Assembly (NCBI RefSeq): GCF_018390635.1
Contig: NZ_JAHBGE010000063.1
Location: 62,001 to 126,000 of the forward strand
DNA: 64,000 nucleotides
Origin: Ancylobacter lacus
GTDB lineage: Bacteria; Pseudomonadota; Alphaproteobacteria; Rhizobiales; Xanthobacteraceae
Direction of reading: 5' to 3'
Positions 45,097 through 53,982 of this stretch are shown one piece after another (the stretch's first letter is position 1; each line of letters begins with the position of its first letter). The notes below the pieces were generated by a model. The model did no database searches. It worked only from the letters and a program-made list of their open reading frames with translations, and had not been told where the DNA came from. The position numbers and the translations under genes are program-made.

Positions 45097-46467
45097 ATGA
45101 CCTTCGCCATCGACGACCACACCTTCGTCCGCCAGGAACTCCACACCCCGCTGCCGCCGCCGCGGCGCAATATCGGGGTTCTCGGCTGGATGCGCGAGAA
45201 CCTGTTCTCGAGCATCCTGAATACGCTGCTCACCCTGTTCGGCCTGCTGCTGGTGGTGCTGATCCTGCCGCCGCTGGTTCGATTCCTGATCCTCGACGCG
45301 GTCTGGACCGGCGACAACCGTGAGGCGTGCCTGGCGCCCGGCACCGGAGCGTGCTGGCCCTTCGTGAAGGCGAAATTCGGCCAGTTCATCTATGGGTTCT
45401 ATCCGATCGACCAGCGCTGGCGCGTCAACATCGTCTTCGCGCTGGGCGCGGCCCTGCTGGTGCCGCTGCTCATTCCCTCGATCGGCCAGAAGCGTTTGAA
45501 CGCGCTGCTGTTTTTCGGGGCCTATCCCATCGTCGCCTTCATCCTGCTGACGGGCGGCAACATCGACGCTTCGGCCTTCCTGTTCCAGCATTTCGGCCTG
45601 TTCAGCGGGTTGGCCGGTGCCTCCGTCGCGGGGGTGAAGCTCGCCTTCTGGCTGGATTTCCTGCTGACCGCCGGGCTCGTCACCGGCCTTGGCGCGGTCA
45701 TCGGCGCCGCGCTCGGCGATGCCCGCGGCGTCGCCCGCATCGTCGCCTCGGTCTTCCTCGGCCTCGGCATCATAACCCTTTTGTGGGACATCGATTTCGG
45801 CCTGCAGCCGGTCGAGACCCGGCAGTGGGGCGGGCTGCTGGTGACGCTGGTGATCGGCGTCACCGGCATCGTCACCTCGCTGCCGCTCGGCATCCTGCTG
45901 GCGCTCGGCCGGCGATCGAAGATGCCGATCGTGCGGCTGCTCTGCATCATCTTCATCGAGTTCTGGCGCGGCGTTCCGCTCATTACTGTGCTGTTCTTCG
46001 CCACCTACATGCTGCCGCTGTTCCTGCCCGCCGGCGCCAACCCGGACGGGCTGCTGCGGGCGCTGGTCGGCGTCGCGCTGTTCACCGCCGCCTATATGGC
46101 GGAAGTAGTTCGGGGTGGGCTGCAGGCTATTCCCAAAGGTCAGTATGAGGGCGCAATGGCGATGGGGCTGACCTGGAGCCAGATGATGCGGCTCATCATC
46201 CTGCCTCAGGCGCTCACTCTGGTCATTCCCGGTATCGTCAACAGCTTCATCAGTCTCTTCAAGGACACCACGCTGGTCCTGATCGTGTCGATCTTCGATT
46301 TCCTTGGCCAGTTGCGGGCGGCGTTCACCGATCCCAACTGGGCGAGCCCGGTTACGCTCTATACCGGCTTCGCCTTCGCCGGCATCGTCTACTTCATCTT
46401 CTGCTTCGGCATGTCCAGGTACTCGATGTTCGTCGAGCGCCGGCTGAACACCTCTCACAGACACTGA
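45097..46467 (+). CDS. aapM: General L-amino acid ABC transporter, permease AapM
   Basis: The second Aap permease has 456 residues. After an N-terminal helix ([20 protein letters not shown]) and an extracytoplasmic segment with two cysteines ([16 protein letters not shown]), the core shows [26 protein letters not shown]. The EAA loop is [44 protein letters not shown], and [18 protein letters not shown] follows. Length and order match AapM/BztC. ATG 45097 chosen, 16 bases before aapP at the other end. Confidence 0.93.
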   Translation: MTFAIDDHTFVRQELHTPLPPPRRNIGVLGWMRENLFSSILNTLLTLFGLLLVVLILPPLVRFLILDAVWTGDNREACLAPGTGACWPFVKAKFGQFIYGFYPIDQRWRVNIVFALGAALLVPLLIPSIGQKRLNALLFFGAYPIVAFILLTGGNIDASAFLFQHFGLFSGLAGASVAGVKLAFWLDFLLTAGLVTGLGAVIGAALGDARGVARIVASVFLGLGIITLLWDIDFGLQPVETRQWGGLLVTLVIGVTGIVTSLPLGILLALGRRSKMPIVRLLCIIFIEFWRGVPLITVLFFATYMLPLFLPAGANPDGLLRALVGVALFTAAYMAEVVRGGLQAIPKGQYEGAMAMGLTWSQMMRLIILPQALTLVIPGIVNSFISLFKDTTLVLIVSIFDFLGQLRAAFTDPNWASPVTLYTGFAFAGIVYFIFCFGMSRYSMFVERRLNTSHRH

Positions 46468-46483
46468 ACGACGGAGAAACCTG

Positions 46484-47281
46484 ATGAGCGAAGCTCCCTC
46501 GATCGTCCCGAGCGATGAAATTCCCGCCGTTCACGTCCCGCCCGGCAAGGAAACGGCCGTTGAACTGGTCGGCGTCCACAAATGGTACGGCGAATTCCAT
46601 GTGCTGAAGGACATCAACCTCAAGGTGCGGCGCGGCGAGCGCATCGTCATCTGCGGGCCCTCGGGCTCGGGCAAGTCGACCATGATCCGCTGCATCAACC
46701 GGCTGGAGGAGCACCAGAAGGGCTCCATCGTCGTCGACGGAATCGAATTGACCAACGATCTCAAGCGGATCGACGAAATCCGCCGCGAGGTCGGGATGTG
46801 CTTCCAGCATTTCAACCTGTTCCCGCACCTCACCATCCTGGAAAACTGCACCCTCGCCCCGATCTGGGTGCGCAAGATGCCGAAGCGGGACGCCGAAGAA
46901 CTCGCCATGCATTTCCTGCGCAAGGTCAAGATCCCGGAGCAGGCCAACAAGTATCCCGGCCAGCTCTCCGGCGGCCAGCAGCAGCGAGTCGCCATCGCCC
47001 GCGCGCTCTGCATGAAGCCGAAGATCATGCTGTTCGACGAGCCGACCTCCGCGCTCGATCCCGAGATGGTCAAAGAAGTGCTCGAGACCATGGTAAGTCT
47101 CGCCGAGGAAGGCATGACCATGCTGTGCGTCACCCATGAAATGGGCTTCGCCCGTCAGGTGGCGAACCGGGTCATCTTCATGGATGCCGGCCAGATCATC
47201 GAGATGAACGAGCCGAATGCCTTCTTCTCCAACCCCCAGCACGAGCGCACCCGGCTTTTCCTCAGCCAGATACTGCACTGA
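46484..47281 (+). CDS. aapP: General L-amino acid ABC transporter, ATP-binding protein
   Basis: This 265-residue ATPase of the polar amino-acid uptake family has Walker [10 protein letters not shown], the Q-loop region [19 protein letters not shown], signature [15 protein letters not shown], Walker [16 protein letters not shown] and the switch histidine in [14 protein letters not shown]. It ends QILH, like most of its family. It is the last gene of aapJQMP and is followed by a clear terminator. Confidence 0.95.
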   Translation: MSEAPSIVPSDEIPAVHVPPGKETAVELVGVHKWYGEFHVLKDINLKVRRGERIVICGPSGSGKSTMIRCINRLEEHQKGSIVVDGIELTNDLKRIDEIRREVGMCFQHFNLFPHLTILENCTLAPIWVRKMPKRDAEELAMHFLRKVKIPEQANKYPGQLSGGQQQRVAIARALCMKPKIMLFDEPTSALDPEMVKEVLETMVSLAEEGMTMLCVTHEMGFARQVANRVIFMDAGQIIEMNEPNAFFSNPQHERTRLFLSQILH

Positions 47282-47324
47282 AGCGGTCGCCTCCCGCCGC
47301 GCGCGACGGGTCGCATTGGCCCGG

Positions 47325-47350
47325 CGGCCGCCCTTCGGGGCGGCCGTTTT
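47325..47350 (+). terminator. Intrinsic terminator of the aap operon
   Basis: CGGCCGCCC pairs with GGGCGGCCG around a TTCG tetraloop, directly followed by TTTTG. It lies 44 bases after the aapP stop. Confidence 0.85.
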
Positions 47351-47417
47351 GCGTTGCGGGAGAGTGGAGGGTCGGTGCGGTGAGGTGGACGATGAGGCCG
47401 ATCGGCCCCGTCCGGGT

Positions 47418-48278
47418 TCAGTCCGCCGGGCCGGTGGCGACCGGCTGGTCGGAGCCGCCCCATTCGCTCCACGACCCGTCATAGAGCGCCTTCGGCGTGG
47501 CGCCGATCGCGTCGAGCGCCAGCCAGATCACCGAGGCGGTGACGCCGGAGCCGCAGCTCGTCACGATCGGCCGCTCGGGGTCGAGCCCCGCCGCCGCCAC
47601 CGCCGCGCGGATGGCGGCGGGGTCGGCGAGCCGGCCGTCCCGGACCACGGCGCCGAAAGGCAGGTTGCGGGCCCCCGGCATGTGGCCGGCGCGCAGCCCG
47701 GCGCGCGGCTCCGGCGCCTCGCCGCGGAAGCGCTCGCCGGAGCGGGCGTCGGCGACCTGGGCGGTGCCGGTGGCGAGCAGGCCGGCGACCTCGTCGATGC
47801 TCGCGACCCGGCTGGCGTCGAAGCGCGGGGTGAACAGGGCGGGGGCGGGCGTCGCCTCGCCGGCCTCGACCGGGCGGCCTTCGGCCTGCCATTTCGGCAG
47901 GCCGCCATCGAGAATGAACACCTCGCGGGCGCCAAAGGTCTGGAAGGTCCACCACACCCGCGGCGCCGAGAACAGCCCCACCGAATCATAGACCACGATG
48001 CGCGCCCCATCGCCGATGCCGAGCGCGCCCACCGCCGCGGCGAAGCTGGCGGGGTCCGGCAGCATGTGGGGCAGGCCGCTCGCGGTGTCGGCGATGGCGT
48101 CGATGTCGAAGAACACCGCACCGGGGATATGGCCGGCGCGGTATTCCGCCTTGGCGTCGCGGCCGGCGGTCGGCAGGTGCCAGGAGGCATCCACCACCAC
48201 GAGGTCGGGCGCGCCGAGCGTGTCGGCCAGCCAGCCGGTGCTCACCAGCCAGGGGGAGGAGAGGGGGGCGTCGGTCAT
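47418..48278 (-). CDS. sseA: 3-mercaptopyruvate sulfurtransferase (rhodanese family)
   Basis: This 286-residue protein with two rhodanese domains moves sulfur from 3-mercaptopyruvate to an acceptor such as thioredoxin or cyanide. The inactive N-terminal domain has DASWHLPTAGRDAKAEYRAGHIPGAVFFD. The catalytic loop CGSGVTA (in VTSCGSGVTASVIWLAL) is the mercaptopyruvate type, rather than CRKGVTA of thiosulfate sulfurtransferases. The ending YDGSWSEWG is conserved. The ATG at 48278 gives normal length. It converges on aapP and diverges from the amidohydrolase. Confidence 0.92.
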   Translation of the reverse strand: MTDAPLSSPWLVSTGWLADTLGAPDLVVVDASWHLPTAGRDAKAEYRAGHIPGAVFFDIDAIADTASGLPHMLPDPASFAAAVGALGIGDGARIVVYDSVGLFSAPRVWWTFQTFGAREVFILDGGLPKWQAEGRPVEAGEATPAPALFTPRFDASRVASIDEVAGLLATGTAQVADARSGERFRGEAPEPRAGLRAGHMPGARNLPFGAVVRDGRLADPAAIRAAVAAAGLDPERPIVTSCGSGVTASVIWLALDAIGATPKALYDGSWSEWGGSDQPVATGPAD

Positions 48279-48670
48279 GCTGCGTCTCCCGGCGGCGAAT
48301 GCCGCCTGCTTGGGCTGAAGGAAGCGGCTCCGGGCGGCGGCCTGCGGCAGGCACGCCCTCCCGTCGCGATCGGCGACTAGGTGGGCCCTTCTTCTGCGCG
48401 CCGCCATGCGCCAAGACAAGCCGTGCCGCGATCCCGAACGCCGGCGCGCCCTGCCGCCGCCTCCCGCCATCGTACCGGGAAGGCGTGGCACTCACGGCGC
48501 GGCGGCGATGCCGGCGTTTTCACGGGCCGGAGCCTGCCCCTTGGACCTGGTGGTCTGCTACCGTGATTCCTGCCGCGATATCAGGTCGCCCGCCACGATG
48601 CGCCCGCGGGTCGCCGCGGAAGGGGTCGCCCGCAGGCATGGAGAATCCGACGTTGCAGATGGGATCGAAG
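48279..48670. other. Divergent intergenic region, no recognisable gene
   Basis: Nearly 400 bases lie between sseA and the amidohydrolase. The open frame that crosses it is GC-driven and has no family resemblance before about 48638. No strong operator or promoter was seen. Confidence 0.45.
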
Positions 48671-49672
48671 ATGACCGACGTTTCTCAGAGTTCCGCGACC
48701 CGCAGTTCCGACTCCATCGACGTCCACGCCCATTTCGTTCCCGACTTCTACGCCGACGCGCTTCGCGGGGCCGGGCATGAGAAGCCGGACGGCATGCCGG
48801 CCATCCCTTCATGGGACGTAGACGGTGCCTTGAAAACGATGGACCTGCTGGGGGTGCGGACGGCGCTTCTCTCCGTGTCGTCGCCGGGTGTGCACTTCGG
48901 CGATGATGCGCGGGCGCGCCAGCTTGCCCGGCGGGTGAATGAGGAGGGCCGGCGCCTCGTGCTGGCCCATCCCGACCGATTCGGGCTTTTCGCCTCCCTG
49001 CCGTTGCCCGACATGGCCGGCGCGCTGGACGAGGCGGCCTATGCGCTCGACGAGCTGCGGGCCGACGGCATCATTCTGGAAACGAACGCCCATGGCCTCT
49101 ATCTCGGCGATCCGCGGCTCGAGCCGCTCTATGCCGAGCTCAACCGCCGCAAGGCCGTGATCCTGGTTCATCCCACCTCGCCCGCCTGCGATTGCTGCGC
49201 GCGCCTGAAGGGGGTCTTTCCCGCTCCCGCCTTCGAATTCATGTTCGAGACCACGCGGTCCATCACGGACATGGTCGTTGCCGGGGTGCTCGCGCGTCAT
49301 CCCGACCTGCGGATCATCGTCCCGCATGCCGGCGCCGCGCTTCCCGTGCTGCTCGATCGCATCGAGCTCATGTCGTCGCTTTTCATGCCCGGCACATCCC
49401 CGGTGCCGTCCATGCGCCAGGCCATGAAGACCCTTCACTTCGACGTTGCCGGATCGCCGGTGCCGGTGTTGCTGTCGGCGCTGCTGGATGTCGCCGATCC
49501 CGCAAAAATCCACTATGGCAGCGACTATCCCTTCACGCCGGCTGCCGGTTGCGACCTGCTGCTCCGCCGTCTGGAGGGCGCGGAGCGCGTTACGCCCGCG
49601 CTGCGACGCGCCATCCTGCGCGACAATGCCCTCGCGCTGTTCCCTCGCCTGCGTGAGGGCGGGGCCGACTGA
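48671..49672 (+). CDS. Amidohydrolase 2 family metal-dependent hydrolase/decarboxylase (ACMSD-like)
   Basis: This TIM-barrel protein of about 333 residues opens with IDVHAHFVPDFYADAL, the HxH metal motif of the family that includes aminocarboxymuconate-semialdehyde decarboxylase and related non-oxidative decarboxylases. Further ligands are the His of VILVHPTSP, the His of RIIVPHAGAALPVLLDRIE and the Asp of IHYGSDYPFTP. It could be a decarboxylase or hydrolase of an aromatic or carboxylated substrate; the sequence does not decide. The start is uncertain (ATG 48671, 48659 or 48638). No pathway partner is adjacent. Confidence 0.82.
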   Translation: MTDVSQSSATRSSDSIDVHAHFVPDFYADALRGAGHEKPDGMPAIPSWDVDGALKTMDLLGVRTALLSVSSPGVHFGDDARARQLARRVNEEGRRLVLAHPDRFGLFASLPLPDMAGALDEAAYALDELRADGIILETNAHGLYLGDPRLEPLYAELNRRKAVILVHPTSPACDCCARLKGVFPAPAFEFMFETTRSITDMVVAGVLARHPDLRIIVPHAGAALPVLLDRIELMSSLFMPGTSPVPSMRQAMKTLHFDVAGSPVPVLLSALLDVADPAKIHYGSDYPFTPAAGCDLLLRRLEGAERVTPALRRAILRDNALALFPRLREGGAD

Positions 49673-49714
49673 GGCGCCCTCCTTCCGCCGGCCCGCAGAG
49701 GTCCAGCCTTCCGT

Positions 49715-49736
49715 CCGTTCCGGCCCGCCGGAACGG
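49715..49736. terminator. Stem-loop between convergent genes
   Basis: CCGTTCCGG pairs with CCGGAACGG around CCCG, in the 69-base gap between the amidohydrolase and the alanyl-tRNA editing gene. There is no T-run. Confidence 0.5.
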
Positions 49737-49741
49737 CCGCG

Positions 49742-50446
49742 TCAGGCGAAGGCCAGCCGCACCCGCCGGTTGATCTGGCCTTTTTTCTCGATCCTGGTCA
49801 CCCGCACCGCGCCGATCTCGCCGAGCCGGCGCACATGGGTGCCGCCGCAGGGCTGCAGGTCCAGCCCGGCGATCTCCACCAGCCGCACCCGCCCGGTGCC
49901 CATGGGCGGGCGCACCGACATGGTCTTCACCAGCCCGGGATTGGCGAGCAGCTCCTCGTCGGTGATCCAGCGGTCGGTCACCGGCGCGTCGGTCGCGATC
50001 ATTTCGGCGAGGCGGGCGGTCAGCTCGTCCTTGTCCGGCACTTCCGGCAGGTCGAAATCCAGCCGGCCTTCCGCCTCGCCGATGGCGCCGCCGGTGACGG
50101 GAAAGGGCAGGGCGACGGAGAGCAGGTGAAGCGCGGTGTGCATCCGCATGCGGCGGTAGCGCGGCTCCCAGTCCAGCCGCACGGTCACCGCCTCGCCCAC
50201 CGCCGGCAGCGCCGCGCCGGGCGGGGCGGGGTGCACCACGTTGCGCTCGCCATCATAGGCGGCGGGGCCGAGCGCGATCTCCACGCCGTCCGCGCGCCGC
50301 AGCGTGCCGGTGTCGCCCGGCTGGCCCCCGGCGGCGGCGTAAAACACGGTGCGGTCCAGCACCAGCCCGCCGGCCTCGGTCAGCCCCACCACCGTCGCCG
50401 GCGTTTCGGCGAGGTAGGCATCGGCGCGGAACAGCAGCCCGGTCAC
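49742..50446 (-). CDS. Alanyl-tRNA editing protein, AlaX type
   Basis: This 234-residue free-standing editing domain removes serine (or glycine) wrongly attached to tRNA-Ala. The zinc-binding residues sit in MHTALHLLS (HxxxH) and in LQPCGGTHVRRLGEIG (CxxxH), and the N-terminal beta-barrel part is present (VFYAAAGGQPGDTGTL), so it is an AlaX-M-like form. The start codon is GTG at 50446, overlapping the cysK stop by four bases (GTGA). This implies it is translated together with cysteine synthase. Confidence 0.9.
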   Translation of the reverse strand: MTGLLFRADAYLAETPATVVGLTEAGGLVLDRTVFYAAAGGQPGDTGTLRRADGVEIALGPAAYDGERNVVHPAPPGAALPAVGEAVTVRLDWEPRYRRMRMHTALHLLSVALPFPVTGGAIGEAEGRLDFDLPEVPDKDELTARLAEMIATDAPVTDRWITDEELLANPGLVKTMSVRPPMGTGRVRLVEIAGLDLQPCGGTHVRRLGEIGAVRVTRIEKKGQINRRVRLAFA

Positions 50447-51480
50447 GCCGTCACCAGCACATTGGGCACCGTCACGCTGCGCTCCAGCCAGCCGGGCACC
50501 GGGAGGTCCTTTTCCCTAAGGAAGTCCGGGTTGAACAGCTTGGACTGGTAGCGCGTGCCGAAGTCGCACAGGATGGTGACGATGGTGTGCCCGGGGCCCA
50601 GTTCCTTCGCCAGCCGGATGGCGCCGGCGACATTGATGCCGGAGGAGCCGCCGAGGCAGAGCCCCTCGTGCTCCAGCAGGTCGAACACGATCTGCACCGC
50701 CTCCGCGTCGGGAATCTGGTAGGCGACGTCGATCGGGGCGTCTTCCAGATTGGCGGTGATGCGGCCCTGGCCGATGCCTTCGGTGATGGAGGAGCCCTCG
50801 GATTTCAGCTCCCCGGTGGTGTAGTAGCTGTAGAGCGCGGCGCCGAACGGGTCGGCGAGGCCGATGCGGATGCGCGAATTGCGGGCCTTCAGCGCCATGG
50901 CGGTGCCCGCCAGCGTGCCGCCGGTGCCGACCGCGCAGATGAAGCCGTCGACCTCGCCCTCGGTCTGCTCCCAGATCTCCGGGCCGGTGGTCTCGATATG
51001 GGCCTGCCGGTTGGCGACGTTGTCGAACTGGTTGGCCCAGATCGCACCGTTCGGCTCGGTGCGGGCAAGCTCTTCGGCGAGGCGGCCGGACACCTTCACG
51101 TAGTTGTTCGGGTTGGCATAGGCGACCGCCGGCACCTCCACCAGCGTGGCGCCGGCGAGCCGCAGCATGTCCTTCTTTTCCTGGCTCTGGGTCTCGGGAA
51201 TGACGATCACCGAGCGGAAGCCGAGCGCGTTGCCCACCAGCGCGAGGCCGATGCCGGTATTGCCGGCGGTGCCTTCCACGATCACCCCGCCGGGGCGGAG
51301 CTGGCCGCGCGCCACCGCGTCGCGGATGATGTAGAGCGCGGCGCGGTCCTTCACCGACTGGCCGGGGTTCAGAAACTCGGCCTTGCCCAGAATGGTGCAG
51401 CCGGTCTCCGCCGAGGCCCGCTGAAGCTTGATGAGGGGCGTATTGCCGATCGCCTCGATGAGGCCGTTGCGGATGGTCAT
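50443..51480 (-). CDS. cysK: Cysteine synthase A (O-acetylserine sulfhydrylase)
   Basis: This 345-residue fold-type II PLP enzyme makes cysteine from O-acetylserine and sulfide. Landmarks are AIGNTPLIKLQRAS, the catalytic lysine in FLNPGQSVKDRAALYII and EGTAGNTGIGLALVGN. The phosphate-binding loop is AVGTGGTLAGTAM and GGSSGINVAGAIRLA carries the ring-nitrogen serine. It belongs to the longer cysteine synthase form (345 against about 310-320 residues), with a C-terminal extension LFNPDFLREKDLPVPGWLE. The ATG at 51480 fits the family start. An inverted repeat lies just upstream. Confidence 0.93.
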   Translation of the reverse strand: MTIRNGLIEAIGNTPLIKLQRASAETGCTILGKAEFLNPGQSVKDRAALYIIRDAVARGQLRPGGVIVEGTAGNTGIGLALVGNALGFRSVIVIPETQSQEKKDMLRLAGATLVEVPAVAYANPNNYVKVSGRLAEELARTEPNGAIWANQFDNVANRQAHIETTGPEIWEQTEGEVDGFICAVGTGGTLAGTAMALKARNSRIRIGLADPFGAALYSYYTTGELKSEGSSITEGIGQGRITANLEDAPIDVAYQIPDAEAVQIVFDLLEHEGLCLGGSSGINVAGAIRLAKELGPGHTIVTILCDFGTRYQSKLFNPDFLREKDLPVPGWLERSVTVPNVLVTA

Positions 51481-51507
51481 GACCGTCGCATTCACTCCGT
51501 GCCGAAG

Positions 51508-51526
51508 GTCCACGAAACTAGTGGAC
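51508..51526 (-). promoter_or_regulatory. Inverted repeat upstream of cysK
   Basis: GTCCAC-N7-GTGGAC is a perfect 6-7-6 dyad 28-46 bases before the cysK start, with TAGTTT between the arms. It is a good candidate operator for a sulfur or cysteine regulator, which I cannot name. Confidence 0.45.
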
Positions 51527-51584
51527 TGCTCCGGGCGCGGCAACCATCCGCGCGGCATTTCTCCCCGGCATCGGCGTTGCGGCT

Positions 51585-53015
51585 TCAGCCTTTCACGGTG
51601 TCATAGGCGGCCAGCGCGCGCTGGCGGCCGGCGTCGAGGTCGACCACCGGGCGGGGGTAGGTCTCGCCGAGCCGCACCCCGGCGGCGCGCAGCACGGCGG
51701 CGCCGGCCTGCCACGGCGCGTGGATCGCGTCCGCCGGCAGCCGCGCCAGCTCCGGCACGAAGCGGCGGACATAATCGCCGGCGGGGTCGAATTTCGCGCC
51801 CTGCAGCACCGGGTTGAACACCCGGAAATAGGGTGCGGCGTCGGCTCCCGATCCCGCCACCCACTGCCAGCTCGCGGCGTTGCTGGCGGTGTCGGCGTCG
51901 ACCAGCGTGTCCCAGAACCAGTCTTCCCCGGCCCGCCAGTGGATGAGGCCGTGCTTCACCAGCAGCGAGGCGACGATCATCCGCACCCGGTTGTGCATCC
52001 AGCCGGTCTGCCAGAGCTGGCGCATGCCGGCATCGACGATGGGATAGCCGGTGCGCCCGCGCTGCCAGGCGCGCAGGAAGGCGGCGTCCTCCCGCCAGGG
52101 GAAGGCGTCGAAGCGCGGCTGGAAGTTGCGTTCCGGGAGCTGCGGGAAGTGGAACAGCAGGTGGTAGGAGAACTCGCGCCAGTAGATCTCGCTCTCGAAC
52201 TTGGCGAGGTCGCGGGCCGCCACCTGCGGCGCGCGCCGGGCGGCGGCCAGCGCCTGGTGCGGCGAGAGGTGGCCGAAGCGCAGGAAGGGCGAGAGCCGCG
52301 AGGTGGAGGGCAGGTCCGGCCGGTCGCGGGCCTCGGCATAGGCGGCAAGCCCCTCGGCGAGGAAGCCGGCCAGCCGGGCGGCGGCGCCCTCCTCGCCCGG
52401 CTGCCACTGCGCCCGCAGGCCGCCGGCCCAGTCCGGCGCGGCGGGCTCCAGCGCCCAGTCGGCCAGATTCTCGCTCGCCGGCGGCGGGGCCCAGCTCCAG
52501 CGCGGCGGCTCCGGCAGCGGCGCGCGGGTGGGCTGCGCGGCGGCGGCGCGATAGAACGGGGTGAAGACGCGGAACGGCTCGCCCGCCTTTGTCGCGACCT
52601 CCCACGGCTCGTGCAGCAGATGGGCGCTGTGGCTGTGCACGGCGATGCCGGCGGCCTTGAGGTCGGCCTTCAGGCCGCGGTCGAGCGCGATGCCGCCGGC
52701 GTCGTAGCGCCGGTTCCAGTGCACCGCGCCGATGCCGGCGGCGGCGGCGAGATCGGCCACCACCTCCCGCGCCGGGCCGCGCCGCAGCACCAGCCGCCCG
52801 CCTCTGGCCGCGAGCCGGGCGGCGAGGTCGGCCAGCGCGCGCCCCAGCCACCAGCGCGCCGCCCCCCCAAGCGGGCGGATGTCGGGGATCGCGGTGTCGA
52901 GGACATAGAGCGCCACGAGCGGCCGCCCCTCCGCCAGCGCGGCGGTGAGGCCGGGGTTGTCGGCGAGGCGCAGATCGTCGCGGAACCAGAACAGGGCGGG
53001 GCGGGTGTCGGGCAT
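51585..53015 (-). CDS. phrB: Deoxyribodipyrimidine photolyase (CPD class I)
   Basis: This 476-residue flavoprotein uses blue light to split cyclobutane pyrimidine dimers. The N-terminal antenna domain begins PALFWFRDDLRLADNPGL. The FAD domain contains STSRLSPFLRFGHLSPHQ, EIYWREFSYHLLFHFPQ, GYPIVDAGMRQLWQTGWMHNRVRMIVASLLVKH and the DADTASNAASWQWVAGSGAD segment, all typical of photolyase rather than plant-type cryptochromes. It lies 104 bases upstream of cysK on the same strand and could be co-transcribed, but an operator-like repeat in the gap suggests separate control. Confidence 0.95.
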   Translation of the reverse strand: MPDTRPALFWFRDDLRLADNPGLTAALAEGRPLVALYVLDTAIPDIRPLGGAARWWLGRALADLAARLAARGGRLVLRRGPAREVVADLAAAAGIGAVHWNRRYDAGGIALDRGLKADLKAAGIAVHSHSAHLLHEPWEVATKAGEPFRVFTPFYRAAAAQPTRAPLPEPPRWSWAPPPASENLADWALEPAAPDWAGGLRAQWQPGEEGAAARLAGFLAEGLAAYAEARDRPDLPSTSRLSPFLRFGHLSPHQALAAARRAPQVAARDLAKFESEIYWREFSYHLLFHFPQLPERNFQPRFDAFPWREDAAFLRAWQRGRTGYPIVDAGMRQLWQTGWMHNRVRMIVASLLVKHGLIHWRAGEDWFWDTLVDADTASNAASWQWVAGSGADAAPYFRVFNPVLQGAKFDPAGDYVRRFVPELARLPADAIHAPWQAGAAVLRAAGVRLGETYPRPVVDLDAGRQRALAAYDTVKG

Positions 53016-53359
53016 GGCAAGGTCCGTGGTGTCGGTGTCTTACGCTGGCGCTTCGGCGCCGGATTGGCGAGGGCGGCCGCGCGGCGTGCCGTGCCGATGG
53101 GCGAGGGGCCGCCCGGTGGCGGCCGCCGGGCGCGCGAAGGGGCTGGACGCGGCCGCGGGCTCGAGTCAGGCTTGGGCGATGCATGATGCGCCGGGGCGCG
53201 GCCAGCGGCGCGGTGTGCCGGGCATCGGCCGACGCAGATGCGGCGAGGCCGGCTGCGGCCGGGGATCGCGGCCGGGCCGGCACGACGTTGGGGCGTTGTC
53301 AGCCGATGCATCGAGCGGGATACGTCGGACGGAACAGGGCGGCAGCCGGGGAGGCGGGA
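53016..53359. other. Divergent intergenic region, no recognisable gene
   Basis: About 340 GC-rich bases separate the photolyase gene from the exported hypothetical. Frames here are compositional and none shows family resemblance. The last 15 bases hold the GAGGCGGG ribosome site of the next gene. Confidence 0.45.
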
Positions 53360-53899
53360 ATGAAGACGGGTTTCACGGGTGGCCCGCATGTGGGCCTCGG
53401 TAGCCGCCGGCGCGGGGCCGGGCCGGTGGCGGCGGCCCTTCGCCGAGCGGCCGCGCGTGCCGCCGGCCTGCGTCCGGTGCCCGCCTGTCTGGCCGCCATG
53501 GTCGCCGCCGCATCGGCGGCCGCCGCCGCGCCGAGCACGGCGCTGAAGCCGGACAGCAACACCTTCATGCCGGTGGCGGTGCGCTGCCCCGACCAGAATG
53601 GCGGCGTGTTCGAGGTCATCTCGCAGGACACCAGCGGCGCGGCGGAGCGGCTGCGGCTCGTCTATGACCGGGGCGAGCCGGTTCGCGTGCTGGTGGCCTA
53701 TGCCTTCTTCGGCACTTTCGAGGAATCCTACGTCATCGACATCGCCGCGCTGGCCGATGACGGGGACGAGGACGGCGCCGCGGTCGCCTCCTATGCCTCG
53801 GATGTCGAGGCGAGCGCCTGCCTTGCCGACCCCGACCAGCGCCAGCAGACCCAGCGCGAGTTCGAGCGCAACCGGCTGATGCTCGCCGCGCCCGAATGA
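53360..53899 (+). CDS. Exported hypothetical protein
   Basis: The ATG at 53360 follows GAGGCGGGA. The 179-residue product has a long Arg-rich N-region and a hydrophobic stretch VPACLAAMVAAASAAAAAPS, a likely signal peptide or anchor. The mature domain of about 110 residues has FMPVAVRCPDQNGGVFEVISQD, then VLVAYAFFGTFEESYVIDIAALADD, and an acidic C-terminus. A single Cys pair (VRCPD and ASACLAD) could form a disulfide. I do not recognise the family. It is monocistronic and converges on the LysR gene. Confidence 0.6.
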   Translation: MKTGFTGGPHVGLGSRRRGAGPVAAALRRAAARAAGLRPVPACLAAMVAAASAAAAAPSTALKPDSNTFMPVAVRCPDQNGGVFEVISQDTSGAAERLRLVYDRGEPVRVLVAYAFFGTFEESYVIDIAALADDGDEDGAAVASYASDVEASACLADPDQRQQTQREFERNRLMLAAPE

Positions 53900-53982
53900 G
53901 CCTCCGGCCCGGCGGGTCATCACGCCGTTTCCCCGGCCGCCCGGTGAGGCCGGGAAGGGCTCGGCCGGGTTGGCGGGCCGGG

